Notes: generated from the sequence alone by a model not told the origin. Shown: positions 1 through 7,511, counted from the first letter of the stretch. The stretch: DNA of 13,348 bases from a bacterium (GCA_030603495.1 JAUVXR010000044.1:1-13348), one strand, 5' to 3'. Numbers and translations are program-made.

Positions 1-1130
1 ATTTGTTTCTTCACCGAACATAAAGTAGGGGGGATTTTCGGCGAGAGGCCGATATACCCTGTTCGCGAACGAAGGCACAACAGCAACCCAACGAGCAATA
101 CCAGGTTAAGAGCCCACAAAGCCTTGCCCAGGATCCGGCGGTCCTCTAGTATTAAGACAACCGCGACGGGAATCACCCCTGCCAATATCTGCGCCGTGGG
201 ATTGATATGGAGACTGGGGAAACCTATTGCTCGACGGAATCCCTGGGTAACTGGATCGAAGTGTCTCACGAAATAGAAACCCATAAGGCAGGCCGTTCCA
301 CAGGAGGCCGCGAGGTACATTGCAACTACCTTGATGTCAACAGCCGAACGAAGCGCCAGAGCTGCAACACCGAAGACAGCTAGCGGACAGATTACGACAA
401 CAACAAGAGTCCAGAAGCTCCTGGCAAGGTCGCCGCTGCTTAACACAGAGGGGATGAACGAAACGGCCAGAAGGCCTGCGGCCAGCAATGCGGTGCGAGA
501 TGCCGCCACGGAGTATCGGTGTAGAACGCAACTGCCGGTGCCTATTACTAGCAAGCTCGCCAGCAGAATCGTTGAGCCGAGAGACCAGTGCGGGGTGAGC
601 GGAGGTGAAGTCACGCCCAGAACACCAGCTAGAGGCAACACGAACAGGTAGATACCCACAGCGTGGGCCAGCTTTCCTGTCAATACCATCCCCAACGACA
701 GGAAGGCCAGGGCTAACGAGACGATTAGCACGGCGGCGTAGGTTCCACCAATTTGGCCCGACGCTATGACTACAATCGCTGCACCAACGGCGGCAAGCGT
801 CGCCATTACGGCGTGCCACACGGCAGGCCTAGGAACTGGCGAGGCTGCACAGGGCACCGAATCAGTTGACCAGAACCAGAGAAGGACTGCGACAACCAGA
901 CCCGGCAGCAGGAGATTCCTGGCCAACAGGGCGGCGGTGAACCCTGTAGTCAGATTCAACAAGGCAGCGCCGCTAGCGGCACTCAAGGCCGCGCACCCCA
1001 GTACCATGACTGTCGCACCCGGATTCTGGTGCCACTGGGCGCGTAGACGTTCCCAGCTTTTCCGGTCAAGACATAGTGTTTGGCGCACTTGGGAGCAATT
1101 CCTCACCGTGTTGTGTGGTGCGCGAACCAT
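1..1130 (-). CDS. O-antigen ligase/polymerase-like polytopic membrane protein, 3' end cut by window edge
   Basis: The frame is open without a stop from an ATG at 1130 to the left edge (about 376 codons); it is partial, lacking its C-terminus. The translation is strongly hydrophobic, with about 11 predicted membrane segments, the first at about residues 39-60. Near the visible end a segment containing NPTAQILAGVIPVAVV is followed by a hydrophobic helix and the motif LRSRTGYIGL. This resembles the entry to the Wzy_C/O-antigen ligase domain (a helix followed by an SR-G motif). Such proteins polymerise or ligate lipid-linked glycan repeats at the outer face of the inner membrane. It is the last visible gene of the polysaccharide operon and starts 53 nt after the methyltransferase stop. 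No clear ribosome-binding site precedes the ATG, so the exact start is uncertain. The last residues before the edge (after YIGL) look less natural than the alternative frame (see findings). Family assignment is inferred from topology, motif and context. Confidence 0.72.
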   Translation of the reverse strand, partial: MVRAPHNTVRNCSQVRQTLCLDRKSWERLRAQWHQNPGATVMVLGCAALSAASGAALLNLTTGFTAALLARNLLLPGLVVAVLLWFWSTDSVPCAASPVPRPAVWHAVMATLAAVGAAIVVIASGQIGGTYAAVLIVSLALAFLSLGMVLTGKLAHAVGIYLFVLPLAGVLGVTSPPLTPHWSLGSTILLASLLVIGTGSCVLHRYSVAASRTALLAAGLLAVSFIPSVLSSGDLARSFWTLVVVVICPLAVFGVAALALRSAVDIKVVAMYLAASCGTACLMGFYFVRHFDPVTQGFRRAIGFPSLHINPTAQILAGVIPVAVVLILEDRRILGKALWALNLVLLVGLLLCLRSRTGYIGLSPKIPPTLCSVKKQ

Positions 1131-1183
1131 TGTCGCAATAGCACTGGGCAGTTGGAGGCAGCAAGAGCGACCTCATGTGGTCT

Positions 1184-1981
1184 TCAGTCTTCTTTACAAG
1201 CTCGCCAAATCAGGTGCCCGGCCATCTCCATGCATTTGCGCAATCGATAGTCGCGATAAGATTCTTCATTCGGGCCTCGTCGTATGGTCTGCCAAACCAT
1301 CCACGCGAAGCAACGGAGTTCAAAAACCAATCGTATAGCCGGAGCAAGTAACCACGCGCCCAAGCGCCCTACGAAATGATAAGCGACAAGCACAGGCCCG
1401 TGGATCCCGGCGGTGATCTCCATGTCTGCAAAGCTAGTTACTGACAGCAGATGCTCTATTCCGTGAGCACTGGCATGAAAGAAGCAGGCTCTATCGTGCT
1501 CCGGCTCAAGATACGAGCTCGATCCCAGCAGTATGCCCCCTGGTTGTAGAACCCGGTGCGCCTCGGCAAGCAAGCTCCCCGGACTACGAACATGCTCCAG
1601 CACCTGTTGGCAGAAGACCACCTCAAATGTGCACTCGCCGAAGGGGAGCGCCTCACCATTTCCACAAACGAACCTGCCCCCTGGCGCCGCAAGTGGTGTC
1701 TCCACGTCCAGGCCCACCCAGGCATAACCTTTGTTGCCTATCTGCTCACGCATGGCCTGGCCTCCACATCCCAGATCCAGACACCAGCCATTTCCCGGGG
1801 GCATGCAATCGAGCAGGTTATGAAACCACCCCTGCCAGTGTGGTCCCGGTAAGCTTTGCCGGGAGGCCCTGTCATCTGGGGACACGCCTTGCTGTTGCAC
1901 CATATTGATAAGGCTGCTTCCTCCGTTAGACCATAATCTCACAAGAATCTGGACCTTGGTGCGGCAAGGCACCACGGGCAA
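1184..1981 (-). CDS. Class I SAM-dependent methyltransferase (Methyltransf_11-like)
   Basis: This 265-residue protein probably transfers a methyl group from SAM to a sugar, lipid carrier or other small substrate in polysaccharide synthesis; the substrate is not visible. Motif I is LDLGCGGQ at residues 68-75, and the acidic residue that would bind the SAM ribose lies in GLDVE (about 90-94). The stretch FCQQVLEHVRSPGSLLAEA (about 123-141) followed by HRVLQPGGILLG is typical of Methyltransf_11 proteins. The C-terminal third contains hydrophobic segments (about 195-232) that may associate with the membrane. The start is a TTG at 1981, chosen because AGGAG sits 6 nt upstream and overlaps the stop codon of the VanZ gene. 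An internal ATG at 1903 has only a distant GGAGG. The 9-nt spacing to the VanZ stop suggests translational coupling. Confidence 0.87.
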   Translation of the reverse strand: MPVVPCRTKVQILVRLWSNGGSSLINMVQQQGVSPDDRASRQSLPGPHWQGWFHNLLDCMPPGNGWCLDLGCGGQAMREQIGNKGYAWVGLDVETPLAAPGGRFVCGNGEALPFGECTFEVVFCQQVLEHVRSPGSLLAEAHRVLQPGGILLGSSSYLEPEHDRACFFHASAHGIEHLLSVTSFADMEITAGIHGPVLVAYHFVGRLGAWLLAPAIRLVFELRCFAWMVWQTIRRGPNEESYRDYRLRKCMEMAGHLIWRACKED

Positions 1982-1987
1982 GAGAAT

Positions 1988-1992
1988 CTCCT
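1988..1992 (-). promoter_or_regulatory. Ribosome-binding site selecting the TTG start of the methyltransferase
   Basis: AGGAG on the minus strand lies 6 nt before the TTG at 1981. Its AG overlaps the TAG stop of the preceding VanZ gene. The position supports a TTG start over the later ATG at 1903 and suggests that ribosomes finishing vanZ re-initiate here. Confidence 0.7.
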
Positions 1993-2425
1993 AGCGCTGC
2001 CAGGTCATCACCGTTGGCCACAGAATGACAAATGCGGCGGCAAGCACTACGCCAACCAGGTTCCCGGCAATGTCCTGAGCCTCGATCCCCCGTCCGGGTA
2101 CGAGGCTCTGGTGAATTTCGTCCAGGATGCTGTAACTGAAAGCCAGCCCCGCACCTGCCATGGATAGAACCCACATCGGTTGTGTAGGCCATGTAGTCCT
2201 AAAGGCGGCAGTAGCAAGCAGACACAATCCAGCGTAGAGAACCAAATGCCAGAAGAAGTCTGGTATGCCAGTAGCGTCAACGTGATCAGTGATGGGGGAA
2301 CCGAGACTAGACAAGACCCATACTCCAATCATGTAGATGACTACGGCTACCCACAACAATATGCAGACGAAACGATGACGCGGCGAGAGCAGGTGCGCGA
2401 ATTGGGATCGGGTGCGATCGTGCAT
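1991..2425 (-). CDS. VanZ-family membrane protein
   Basis: This 144-residue protein has several hydrophobic segments (about 19-41, 55-75, 84-101, 121-139). It carries the VanZ-family signature at residues 102-124: DEIHQSLVPGR, then AQDIAGNLVGV. VanZ-like proteins are small integral membrane proteins; the founding member gives low-level teicoplanin resistance. They are also common in exopolysaccharide clusters of environmental bacteria, where their biochemical role is not established. The ATG at 2425 has a modest AGG 5-7 nt upstream. The gene starts 39 nt after the kinase stop and ends 9 nt before the methyltransferase start, so it is an operon member. Resistance should not be inferred from the family name alone. 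Confidence 0.88.
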   Translation of the reverse strand: MHDRTRSQFAHLLSPRHRFVCILLWVAVVIYMIGVWVLSSLGSPITDHVDATGIPDFFWHLVLYAGLCLLATAAFRTTWPTQPMWVLSMAGAGLAFSYSILDEIHQSLVPGRGIEAQDIAGNLVGVVLAAAFVILWPTVMTWQR

Positions 2426-2464
2426 GAATGCCTAGCAACTCCAACTCACCGCTACTCGATCTTA

Positions 2465-4555
2465 CTACGCATCTTCACTGCGGTAGTAAGAATCGTAGTG
2501 GTAATAGTAGTAGTAGTAGCGGCCGGCCGCTCGGGATATTTTGTTCAGGACCGTTCCCACAATGCGACCATGCGCGCGGATAAGTTGATCCCGCGCGTCT
2601 GCGATCAGTCTCTTGCTGCAGCCGCCCTGTTCGACCACGAAGATCACGCCGTCCAGGCGCGAAGCTAAGGTGGCCGCATCCGCTAGCATTGCTGCTGGCG
2701 GCGAGTCAAACAGGACAAAATCTGCCCGGCGTAGAAGCGTCTCGCGCAACTGGGCCATCTTCTCAGAAGCCAACAGCTCTGCCGGATTCGGGGGAAGTGG
2801 ACCACTCGGCAGAACTTGCAATCCTTCTACATCGCTGGCCTTCAATACCTCGTCCAGGTCTCGTTCACCAACCAGCACATTACTTAGGCCCTGGGCGTTG
2901 TCTATGCCAAACAACTTATGAAGCGTTGGTCGGCGAAGGTCACTATCAACAAGAATGACTTCCCTGCCGTCTCGGGCCATTGTCATTCCCAGATTAGCGA
3001 CCACAAAGGTCTTCCCCTCGCCGGCACTGGCCGATGTTACAACAAGTCCGTGGGCGGGCTCGTCAACTGATACAAAGCTCAAATTCGAGCGAATGATCTG
3101 GAATGCTTCGGCTATTGCTGATCTGGGAGGCATCTCTGTCAACAGGATGGGCTCTTCCTTGCGAACATGTGAGACTGTCCCCAGCACCGGGGCTGCCAGC
3201 AGCTCAGCCACTTCCGTGGGATCCTTGATGGTGTCATCAAGATAGTCAATCAAAGAGGCCAGTATGATTCCGAGGATAAGTCCGAAAACGCAGGCCAGGA
3301 CGATGTTGAGGCGCGTCCTAGGCCGAATGGGATATATGGAGGCCACTGCTGGCTCGACCAGCCGAGCATTCGAGAGCCTCATCGCTTCGGCCACCCGCAC
3401 CTCGTGATACTTCTCTAGCAGAAGCGTATACACTCTGCCAGCAACGTCTTGCGCCCGAATCAGCCGCGATAGTTCCTTCTCTTTAGCAGGCACGCCACGC
3501 AACCGTGACTCGGCCTGATGCAGGGCGTGTCCCAGGGCTCCTACCCGCCCGCGTGCCGCTGCTGCTCTCGCCCTGCTCCGAGCGGCCTCAGTCAGAAGCT
3601 CGTTGTACACCGGGTTAGCACCTATCGTGGTGGAGGCGAGCACCGTCTCGAACTGCTGGGAGAGCTGTTGTTTCAATTCCTCTATGCGTGCCTCGACTGC
3701 CTGCACCGTAGAGCTTTCCGTGGCGTACTCCTCCAGTAGCCCAGCGCGGGTCGCCTCTAGTTTGGCGAGTTCCGCCTCCAGCTCCTGGAGTACAGGATTA
3801 CGCATTTCGTGGGAAGCCTGCAACCGCAACTGTTCCTCCCGGGAGAGCTTCTCCTCTATCGCCCGGCTTTCTGCCGACGCTGCCTGGGCGTCGGCTTCGG
3901 CAGAGGCTAATTCTTCGGTGATGCCTCCCAGTATTGCAATCTGCTGTTCAGTTTCCCCAGCAAAATCACTTATTCCCATACTATCCTTGAAGTACTCTAC
4001 CTTTTCTTCTGCCTCGGCCAGTTGCTCTTTCACTTTGGCCAACTGCTCCTGCAGAAAGACAGAAGCACTGGCGGCCGAGGCCCGGCCATATTCCTGATTC
4101 AGCAATACGTAGTTGTCTGCAACCGCGTTGGCTATGTCAGCGGCAACGCCTGGGTCGGCGTCATCCACATGAATTTCGATTAGGTCGGTCTCCGGGAAGG
4201 TCACAACTGATATCTGTCGCTGAAGCTCTCCTGTGCCGCGGTGAAGGTCCAAGTCAGCTATCACTGCCTCCAGAACTGGTCGTCTCGTTATCAGCCGCTT
4301 GTGTGTCTCTATCGTCCGGCTGCGCATCGTTTCGAGACCGCGGGCGACTATCGGAAGCTCCTCGTAGCCCTGGACGCCAGCGGATTGGGTTTCCACTAGC
4401 AGCGCTGCTGCTGCCCGGTATACAGGGGTTTGCAGGAAACTGCCAATAGCCACAACACTGACTAGAATTACCGACACTTCAACGACTATCCACTTGCGTC
4501 GTTGTAGAAGTTCAAAGAAATCGCGTAGCGCCACTCCAGGTGTTGGTTCAGCCAA
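2465..4555 (-). CDS. Polysaccharide chain-length determinant fused to BY-kinase (Wzc-like tyrosine autokinase)
   Basis: This 696-residue inner-membrane protein should control polymer length and export through cycles of tyrosine autophosphorylation. Order of parts: an N-terminal Wzz domain with a membrane helix at about 22-41; a long Ala/Glu-rich coiled-coil periplasmic region (about 160-400); a second membrane helix (about 415-437); and a cytoplasmic bacterial tyrosine kinase domain. The kinase shows Walker A SASAGEGKT (508-516), Walker A' VILVDSDLRRP (533-543) and Walker B FVLFDSPP (613-620). The tail at 680-691 carries nine tyrosines, six consecutive, as expected for the autophosphorylated cluster. 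The longest frame starts at 4573. I prefer the TTG at 4555 because AAAGGAG lies 8 nt before it and would be inside the coding region if the longer start were used. It follows the export gene by 76 nt and precedes vanZ, consistent with a Wza/Wzc export unit. Confidence 0.95.
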   Translation of the reverse strand: MAEPTPGVALRDFFELLQRRKWIVVEVSVILVSVVAIGSFLQTPVYRAAAALLVETQSAGVQGYEELPIVARGLETMRSRTIETHKRLITRRPVLEAVIADLDLHRGTGELQRQISVVTFPETDLIEIHVDDADPGVAADIANAVADNYVLLNQEYGRASAASASVFLQEQLAKVKEQLAEAEEKVEYFKDSMGISDFAGETEQQIAILGGITEELASAEADAQAASAESRAIEEKLSREEQLRLQASHEMRNPVLQELEAELAKLEATRAGLLEEYATESSTVQAVEARIEELKQQLSQQFETVLASTTIGANPVYNELLTEAARSRARAAAARGRVGALGHALHQAESRLRGVPAKEKELSRLIRAQDVAGRVYTLLLEKYHEVRVAEAMRLSNARLVEPAVASIYPIRPRTRLNIVLACVFGLILGIILASLIDYLDDTIKDPTEVAELLAAPVLGTVSHVRKEEPILLTEMPPRSAIAEAFQIIRSNLSFVSVDEPAHGLVVTSASAGEGKTFVVANLGMTMARDGREVILVDSDLRRPTLHKLFGIDNAQGLSNVLVGERDLDEVLKASDVEGLQVLPSGPLPPNPAELLASEKMAQLRETLLRRADFVLFDSPPAAMLADAATLASRLDGVIFVVEQGGCSKRLIADARDQLIRAHGRIVGTVLNKISRAAGRYYYYYYHYDSYYRSEDA

Positions 4556-4563
4556 AGTGCGAA

Positions 4564-4570
4564 CTCCTTT
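4564..4570 (-). promoter_or_regulatory. Ribosome-binding site selecting the TTG start of the BY-kinase
   Basis: AAAGGAG on the minus strand lies 8 nt before the TTG at 4555. The site falls within codons 2-4 of the longest possible frame (start 4573), so it argues for the shorter protein. Confidence 0.75.
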
Positions 4571-4631
4571 CAACTGATGCTGCGGGCATCTACGGCTGAG
4601 TAGGCATCAACGTGCACGATTGCCACCACGA

Positions 4632-6080
4632 CTAGAAACGGTCAAACAGCCACCACACATTGACGATAGAGGTGATCAACTCAGTCCAGTCCTGCCAATG
4701 AAGCTTCTTGGACTCGGGCACAAAGATCACATCGCCGTCTTGGACCACAAGCGGCTCGGGGTCGCGGCCTTCTGTCAGATCCCGAAGATTGACTCGCATG
4801 GGCTCGCCGCCCGAGGCGCCTTGGCGCATTAGTACCGTGTGTTGGGGAGCTGACTTCTCGGGTACCAGCCCCCGCGCCTTGCCGATTAAATCCAGGATGG
4901 TATCGCCAGATTCGAGCGGATAAACACCAGGCTGGTTGACGAAACCAAAGACGGCGGCCCGCTGGCGATTGGTCGGCACTATGACCGTATCTCCAGCGTA
5001 GCACCATACATCCGGCTCCTCAGCTCCCTCTCGGAACACCGGCTCATAATTGACCGTGAGAACCGTGCTGTCGGGACCGATTATCCGGATGTGCTGTGAA
5101 TCGCCATTGCTGGTCACCCCACCTCCCATCGCCAACACAGCACTCAGCTTCTCCTCACTAGCCAGGTAGTACGATCCTGGCTGGCGCACTTCCCCAAGTA
5201 CGACAACTTGATTGTTGACTTCGGGAATAAGTAAGGTATCGCCGGAGTGCATTGGCATGGCGGCCTGGGGATCATTGCCCGATAGAATAGCCGCAAGATT
5301 GATTGGCACCACTGTCTTGTCTGCTCTAATCAGGACAGCTTGTGAGCGGTTGGCCCTGCTACTGCCAGTTCCGTAGTCTTTGGCGAATCCCTCAGCCATG
5401 GCCAACGCATCGGCCACGGTGCCTCCGTCGGGTAGTTGGTAGCTGCCTGGCTTCTCGACCTCACCAATAACGCTGACGATATTGCGTCGTTCGATAACGA
5501 GGGTATCTCCCGCCTGGAGCTGCCCTATTTCCGCCTCCGAGTCCCCCGCTAGTATCTTTGCGAGATCCAGAAGTGTCGAGGGCGCACCGGCGCGAAACAG
5601 CCGCGCCGTCTCCCGCGAGGCCTCGGGAGTGAGGCCTGCCGCCAGGGCTATGGCCTCCCGGATGCCTACGTCGCGGTCCTGAGGAAGTGCATATGCGCCT
5701 GGTTTGTTGACCTCGCCCAGAACATATATCTCTTCGTCGCGATACCTGATCACGTTTACCGCTACCTGGGGGGCACGGAGGTGGTGTCCCAGGGCGTCAA
5801 CGAGCGCACCAGTAATCTGCTCAATGGTCTTACCTGCCGCCATGATCTCCCCCGCGAAGGGATACGAAAGCCTACCATCAGCTCGAATCTCTATGGGGTT
5901 GCGGGAATCAAAAGTGAGTTCGGGATGCCCCGCCACGGTAATTTGCACGACATCGCCGGGACGTAAGTGATAAGGGGCTGTCGGAGAGTTTGCCGAAGCC
6001 GGGCAGAGCAGAACCATCAGTAGAACTAAGCAGTAGACTACTAGTGCCGCATCCAGGCACACCCCATAACGAGTTCGCAC
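4632..6080 (-). CDS. Polysaccharide export protein, Wza-type, with several SLBB domains
   Basis: This 482-residue secreted protein probably forms the outer-membrane or periplasmic channel for the glycan made by this operon. From the GTG at 6080 it begins MRTRYGVCLDAALVV, a positively charged start plus hydrophobic core ending in ASANS, a good signal peptide (about 1-31). A Poly_export domain follows (about 36-112, starting YHLRPGDVVQI). Four SLBB-type units follow, each opening with a GEVxxPG-like turn: LGEVNKPGAY (about 121-130), IGEVEKPGSY (205-214), LGEVRQPGSY (295-304) and FGFVNQPGVY (378-387). The end is rich in aromatic residues (VNVWWLFDRF). The frame extends to a GTG at 6179, but that start would bury the signal peptide behind 33 residues. 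AAAGGGAG lies 8 nt before 6080. No canonical lipobox is seen: the Cys in VLLCPAS is preceded by Leu. It is the first gene of the operon. Confidence 0.93.
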   Translation of the reverse strand: MRTRYGVCLDAALVVYCLVLLMVLLCPASANSPTAPYHLRPGDVVQITVAGHPELTFDSRNPIEIRADGRLSYPFAGEIMAAGKTIEQITGALVDALGHHLRAPQVAVNVIRYRDEEIYVLGEVNKPGAYALPQDRDVGIREAIALAAGLTPEASRETARLFRAGAPSTLLDLAKILAGDSEAEIGQLQAGDTLVIERRNIVSVIGEVEKPGSYQLPDGGTVADALAMAEGFAKDYGTGSSRANRSQAVLIRADKTVVPINLAAILSGNDPQAAMPMHSGDTLLIPEVNNQVVVLGEVRQPGSYYLASEEKLSAVLAMGGGVTSNGDSQHIRIIGPDSTVLTVNYEPVFREGAEEPDVWCYAGDTVIVPTNRQRAAVFGFVNQPGVYPLESGDTILDLIGKARGLVPEKSAPQHTVLMRQGASGGEPMRVNLRDLTEGRDPEPLVVQDGDVIFVPESKKLHWQDWTELITSIVNVWWLFDRF

Positions 6081-6088
6081 GAGTACCG

Positions 6089-6096
6089 CTCCCTTT
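6089..6096 (-). promoter_or_regulatory. Ribosome-binding site selecting the GTG start of the export protein
   Basis: AAAGGGAG on the minus strand lies 8 nt before the GTG at 6080. Starting there places the signal peptide at the very N-terminus, so sequence and topology agree. Confidence 0.75.
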
Positions 6097-6243
6097 GCAG
6101 CGTTGATTTGCCCTTGTGTCTCTGGAGTATGGCGAGGGGGTACTTGCAGGTGTCTTAGGTCCAGTAAGTCGGCGCTCACAGCCGCCTACTGGTGACCTTT
6201 TGCTACTGGGTGCCCCCCCATATCGATCGCTTACTTGCCCATA

Positions 6244-6267
6244 AAGGCATCGGCCCACTTATGCCTT
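6244..6267 (-). repeat. Perfect 7-bp hairpin in the leader
   Basis: AAGGCAT at 6244-6250 pairs with ATGCCTT at 6261-6267 around a 10-nt loop, about 165 nt upstream of the export gene start. It has the same loop length as the hairpin at 6307-6332. Confidence 0.5.
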
Positions 6268-6306
6268 CCTCATCTGTTACTGCACCATCCTGGTAACGGT
6301 CAAACC

Positions 6307-6332
6307 GCTGTGCGCCGTCTCACTCGCACAGC
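6307..6332 (-). repeat. Perfect 8-bp hairpin in the leader
   Basis: GCTGTGCG at 6307-6314 and CGCACAGC at 6325-6332 pair perfectly around a 10-nt loop. It is the strongest stem in the leader. It is not followed by a T run on either strand, so a terminator role is not supported; an RNA structure or a protein-binding palindrome are both possible. Confidence 0.55.
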
Positions 6333-6479
6333 ACCAGGAGAGAAGGCACAAGGTGGCCTCAGCTTGGCACTACATCTGGGGTGTTGAAATCCCCAGCGCA
6401 GCTTGCTGATAGCCTATATCGGCATTCTCTGCAGATTTCTTGAGGCTGAAGCCGACAAATGATACAGTAAATCACCCAA

Positions 6480-6704
6480 TCAGCAGGACTGTTGAGTGGG
6501 CGCAGCAAGCAGATATCCTATCCACACCCAACCAGTAAGCAAGGACGTCGCGATAGAAAAGGGAACCGTTGACTTCAGGCTGTTGCCGAGGTAGTCCACT
6601 CCGGCTGGCTCAAGGCCAGGAAGCCAGAGAGTTCCAAGGTTGCTTCGCGGAATACACGGCGGCAGTGAGGCCGTGGCCATATTCAGTGGTACGGTAGCTG
6701 ACAT
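6480..6704 (-). other. Doubtful 74-codon open frame, no recognised family
   Basis: An ATG at 6704 opens a 74-codon frame ending at 6480. Its C-terminal half contains a moderately hydrophobic stretch (about FSIATSLLTGWVWIGYLLAA). The only ribosome-site candidate, AAAGG, is too close to the ATG. The frame lies directly beyond the point where the inverted transporter copy loses similarity, so it may simply be non-coding sequence or unrecognised debris. I recognise no family and would not annotate it as a gene without homologues. Confidence 0.15.
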
Positions 6705-6727
6705 TACCTTTGCAGAAGTGCTCTCCC

Positions 6728-6900
6728 CTTCCCAATAGATAAACGCCGATCACTGCATAATCAATAATAGTCAAAAGGCCTGTCCGTATGTTCTACACCG
6801 CCCAACGAATAGAAGGCACTATCACGTCTCTGGTAACTATTCACCTTATCCAGAATTGCCCATTTGAAATCGGATGGCCATCGCTCATTCGATAGCCTCT
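6728..6900 (-). pseudogene. Inverted, decayed partial copy of the symporter 5' region and first ~20 codons
   Basis: Read on the minus strand, this segment aligns along its whole length with 8174-8348 on the plus strand. It covers the upstream region, the ribosome site and the first 20 codons of the sodium:solute symporter. By hand I count about 21 mismatches and one 2-nt gap over about 171 positions. The equivalent of the start codon is ATA (6789-6787), and the GGGGAGG ribosome site is weakened to GGGCGG, so this copy should not be translated from that site. The translation of the remnant (IIDYAVIGVYLLG) still reads like an SSS-family N-terminus. It therefore came from a symporter gene, either this one or a close paralogue. 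Similarity stops at about 6728, with no downstream symporter sequence visible. Confidence 0.85.
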
Positions 6901-7031
6901 GGAGTTATGTGGAGGGTCGGCGGTCCGACATCAGCGAAAACCGGTACCGCCCCCAGTGCAACTATGGAGAGTGACGAGGCGATGTAGAAGCATGGGGTAA
7001 CGATCACCTCATCCCCCGGACCTATCCCCCG
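6888..7031 (-). pseudogene. Fragment of a DegT/DnrJ/EryC1-family sugar aminotransferase
   Basis: About 48 codons read GIGPGDEVIV, then a segment ending ALGAVPVFADVGPPTL and HITPEAIE. This is the conserved N-terminal stretch of PLP-dependent DegT/DnrJ/EryC1/StrS aminotransferases, which act on nucleotide-linked keto sugars. Intact members are about 370-400 residues; here only the segment around residues 50-100 of a typical member is present. Upstream of GIG the frame loses the family pattern (GGKRGC), and downstream it stops at a TGA within the inverted repeat boundary. The catalytic lysine region is absent, so it cannot be functional. Such enzymes are common in polysaccharide loci, so the fragment may be a relic of a longer sugar-modification cluster. 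Confidence 0.72.
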
Positions 7032-7050
7032 GCAACCACGTTTACCACCC

Positions 7051-7496
7051 ATGGGCAACTCAGTACACCCACAAGATATACAAGACAACAAGCACAACAA
7101 AGCCGAGTCGTTATCGTTGGCTTTAGATATGGCTCACGAATACGGCAACAGCAAGCGTGACGTGAAGGTCCTCACCACAAGCCTGGCGAAGTTCCGACTT
7201 ACGCCTCTGGAAAAGGTCCAGGCCGAAGTGGACGAGCACGTGGCGGGAGGTAGGACAGAGAACCCAGCGGCTTACGCTAACCGCTTGGCAGTGGTCTTTG
7301 CAGAGGCAGAACGCGAAGCACGTGCGGTCAAAAAACTAAACAGCGCCGCGAGACCTTCAACCTAATACTGAGCACGGCAGCCCATTAACAGCAGGCCCGC
7401 CAGTTAACAGATCGCTTGGAAGCCGGATTATTGGACTATTGGCCTGATGAAGAGAAATTGAATGAGGAAGCGATCAAGCTGGTGACTGCCCGCTAG
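7051..7496 (+). pseudogene. Unrecognised protein gene broken by a frameshift and an in-frame stop
   Basis: The first frame (ATG 7051, stop 7365) encodes 106 residues, mostly hydrophilic and helical, including AGGRTENPAAYANRLAVVFA. At a run of six A (about 7330-7335) the protein-like reading moves to another frame, giving KQRRETFNLILSTAAH. A TAA (about 7395-7397) interrupts it, after which the same frame continues QQARQLTDRLEAGLLDYW and ends KLNEEAIKLVTAR with a TAG at 7496. The pieces together look like one protein of about 145 residues that has been inactivated. Its true N-terminus is uncertain, because the region before about 7075 borders the aminotransferase fragment on the other strand. 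No family is recognised. The stop lies 15 nt before the receiver gene, so the two may once have been cotranscribed. Confidence 0.5.
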
Positions 7497-7511
7497 ACTG
7501 ACGGAGGCAAC

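Larger units (their letters stand above)
6097..6479 (-). promoter_or_regulatory. Non-coding leader of the polysaccharide operon with several hairpins
   Basis: No convincing gene is seen between the export gene and 6480, apart from the doubtful longer N-terminus to 6179. Read on the minus strand the stretch holds perfect stems at 6376-6396 (CTGGGG, 9-nt loop), 6307-6332 (8 bp, 10-nt loop), 6276-6297 (GTTAC, 12-nt loop) and 6244-6267 (7 bp, 10-nt loop). None is followed by a clear U tract, so none is a standard intrinsic terminator. The arrangement suggests a structured 5' untranslated region or binding sites controlling the operon. It does not match any riboswitch consensus that I can recall, and I could not assign -35/-10 boxes with confidence. 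Confidence 0.4.

Noticed and set aside
337-819. 160-codon minus-strand frame with many Arg and Cys
   Set aside because: It is the wrong frame of the O-antigen ligase-like gene, whose own frame is open to the window edge and strongly hydrophobic.
6081-6179. Longer N-terminus of the export protein from a GTG at 6179
   Set aside because: It would place 33 polar residues before the signal peptide, and its ribosome site is weaker than the AAAGGGAG before 6080.
6097-6479. c-di-GMP riboswitch in the operon leader
   Set aside because: The hairpins do not reproduce the conserved core sequences of the GEMM class as far as I can see by eye.
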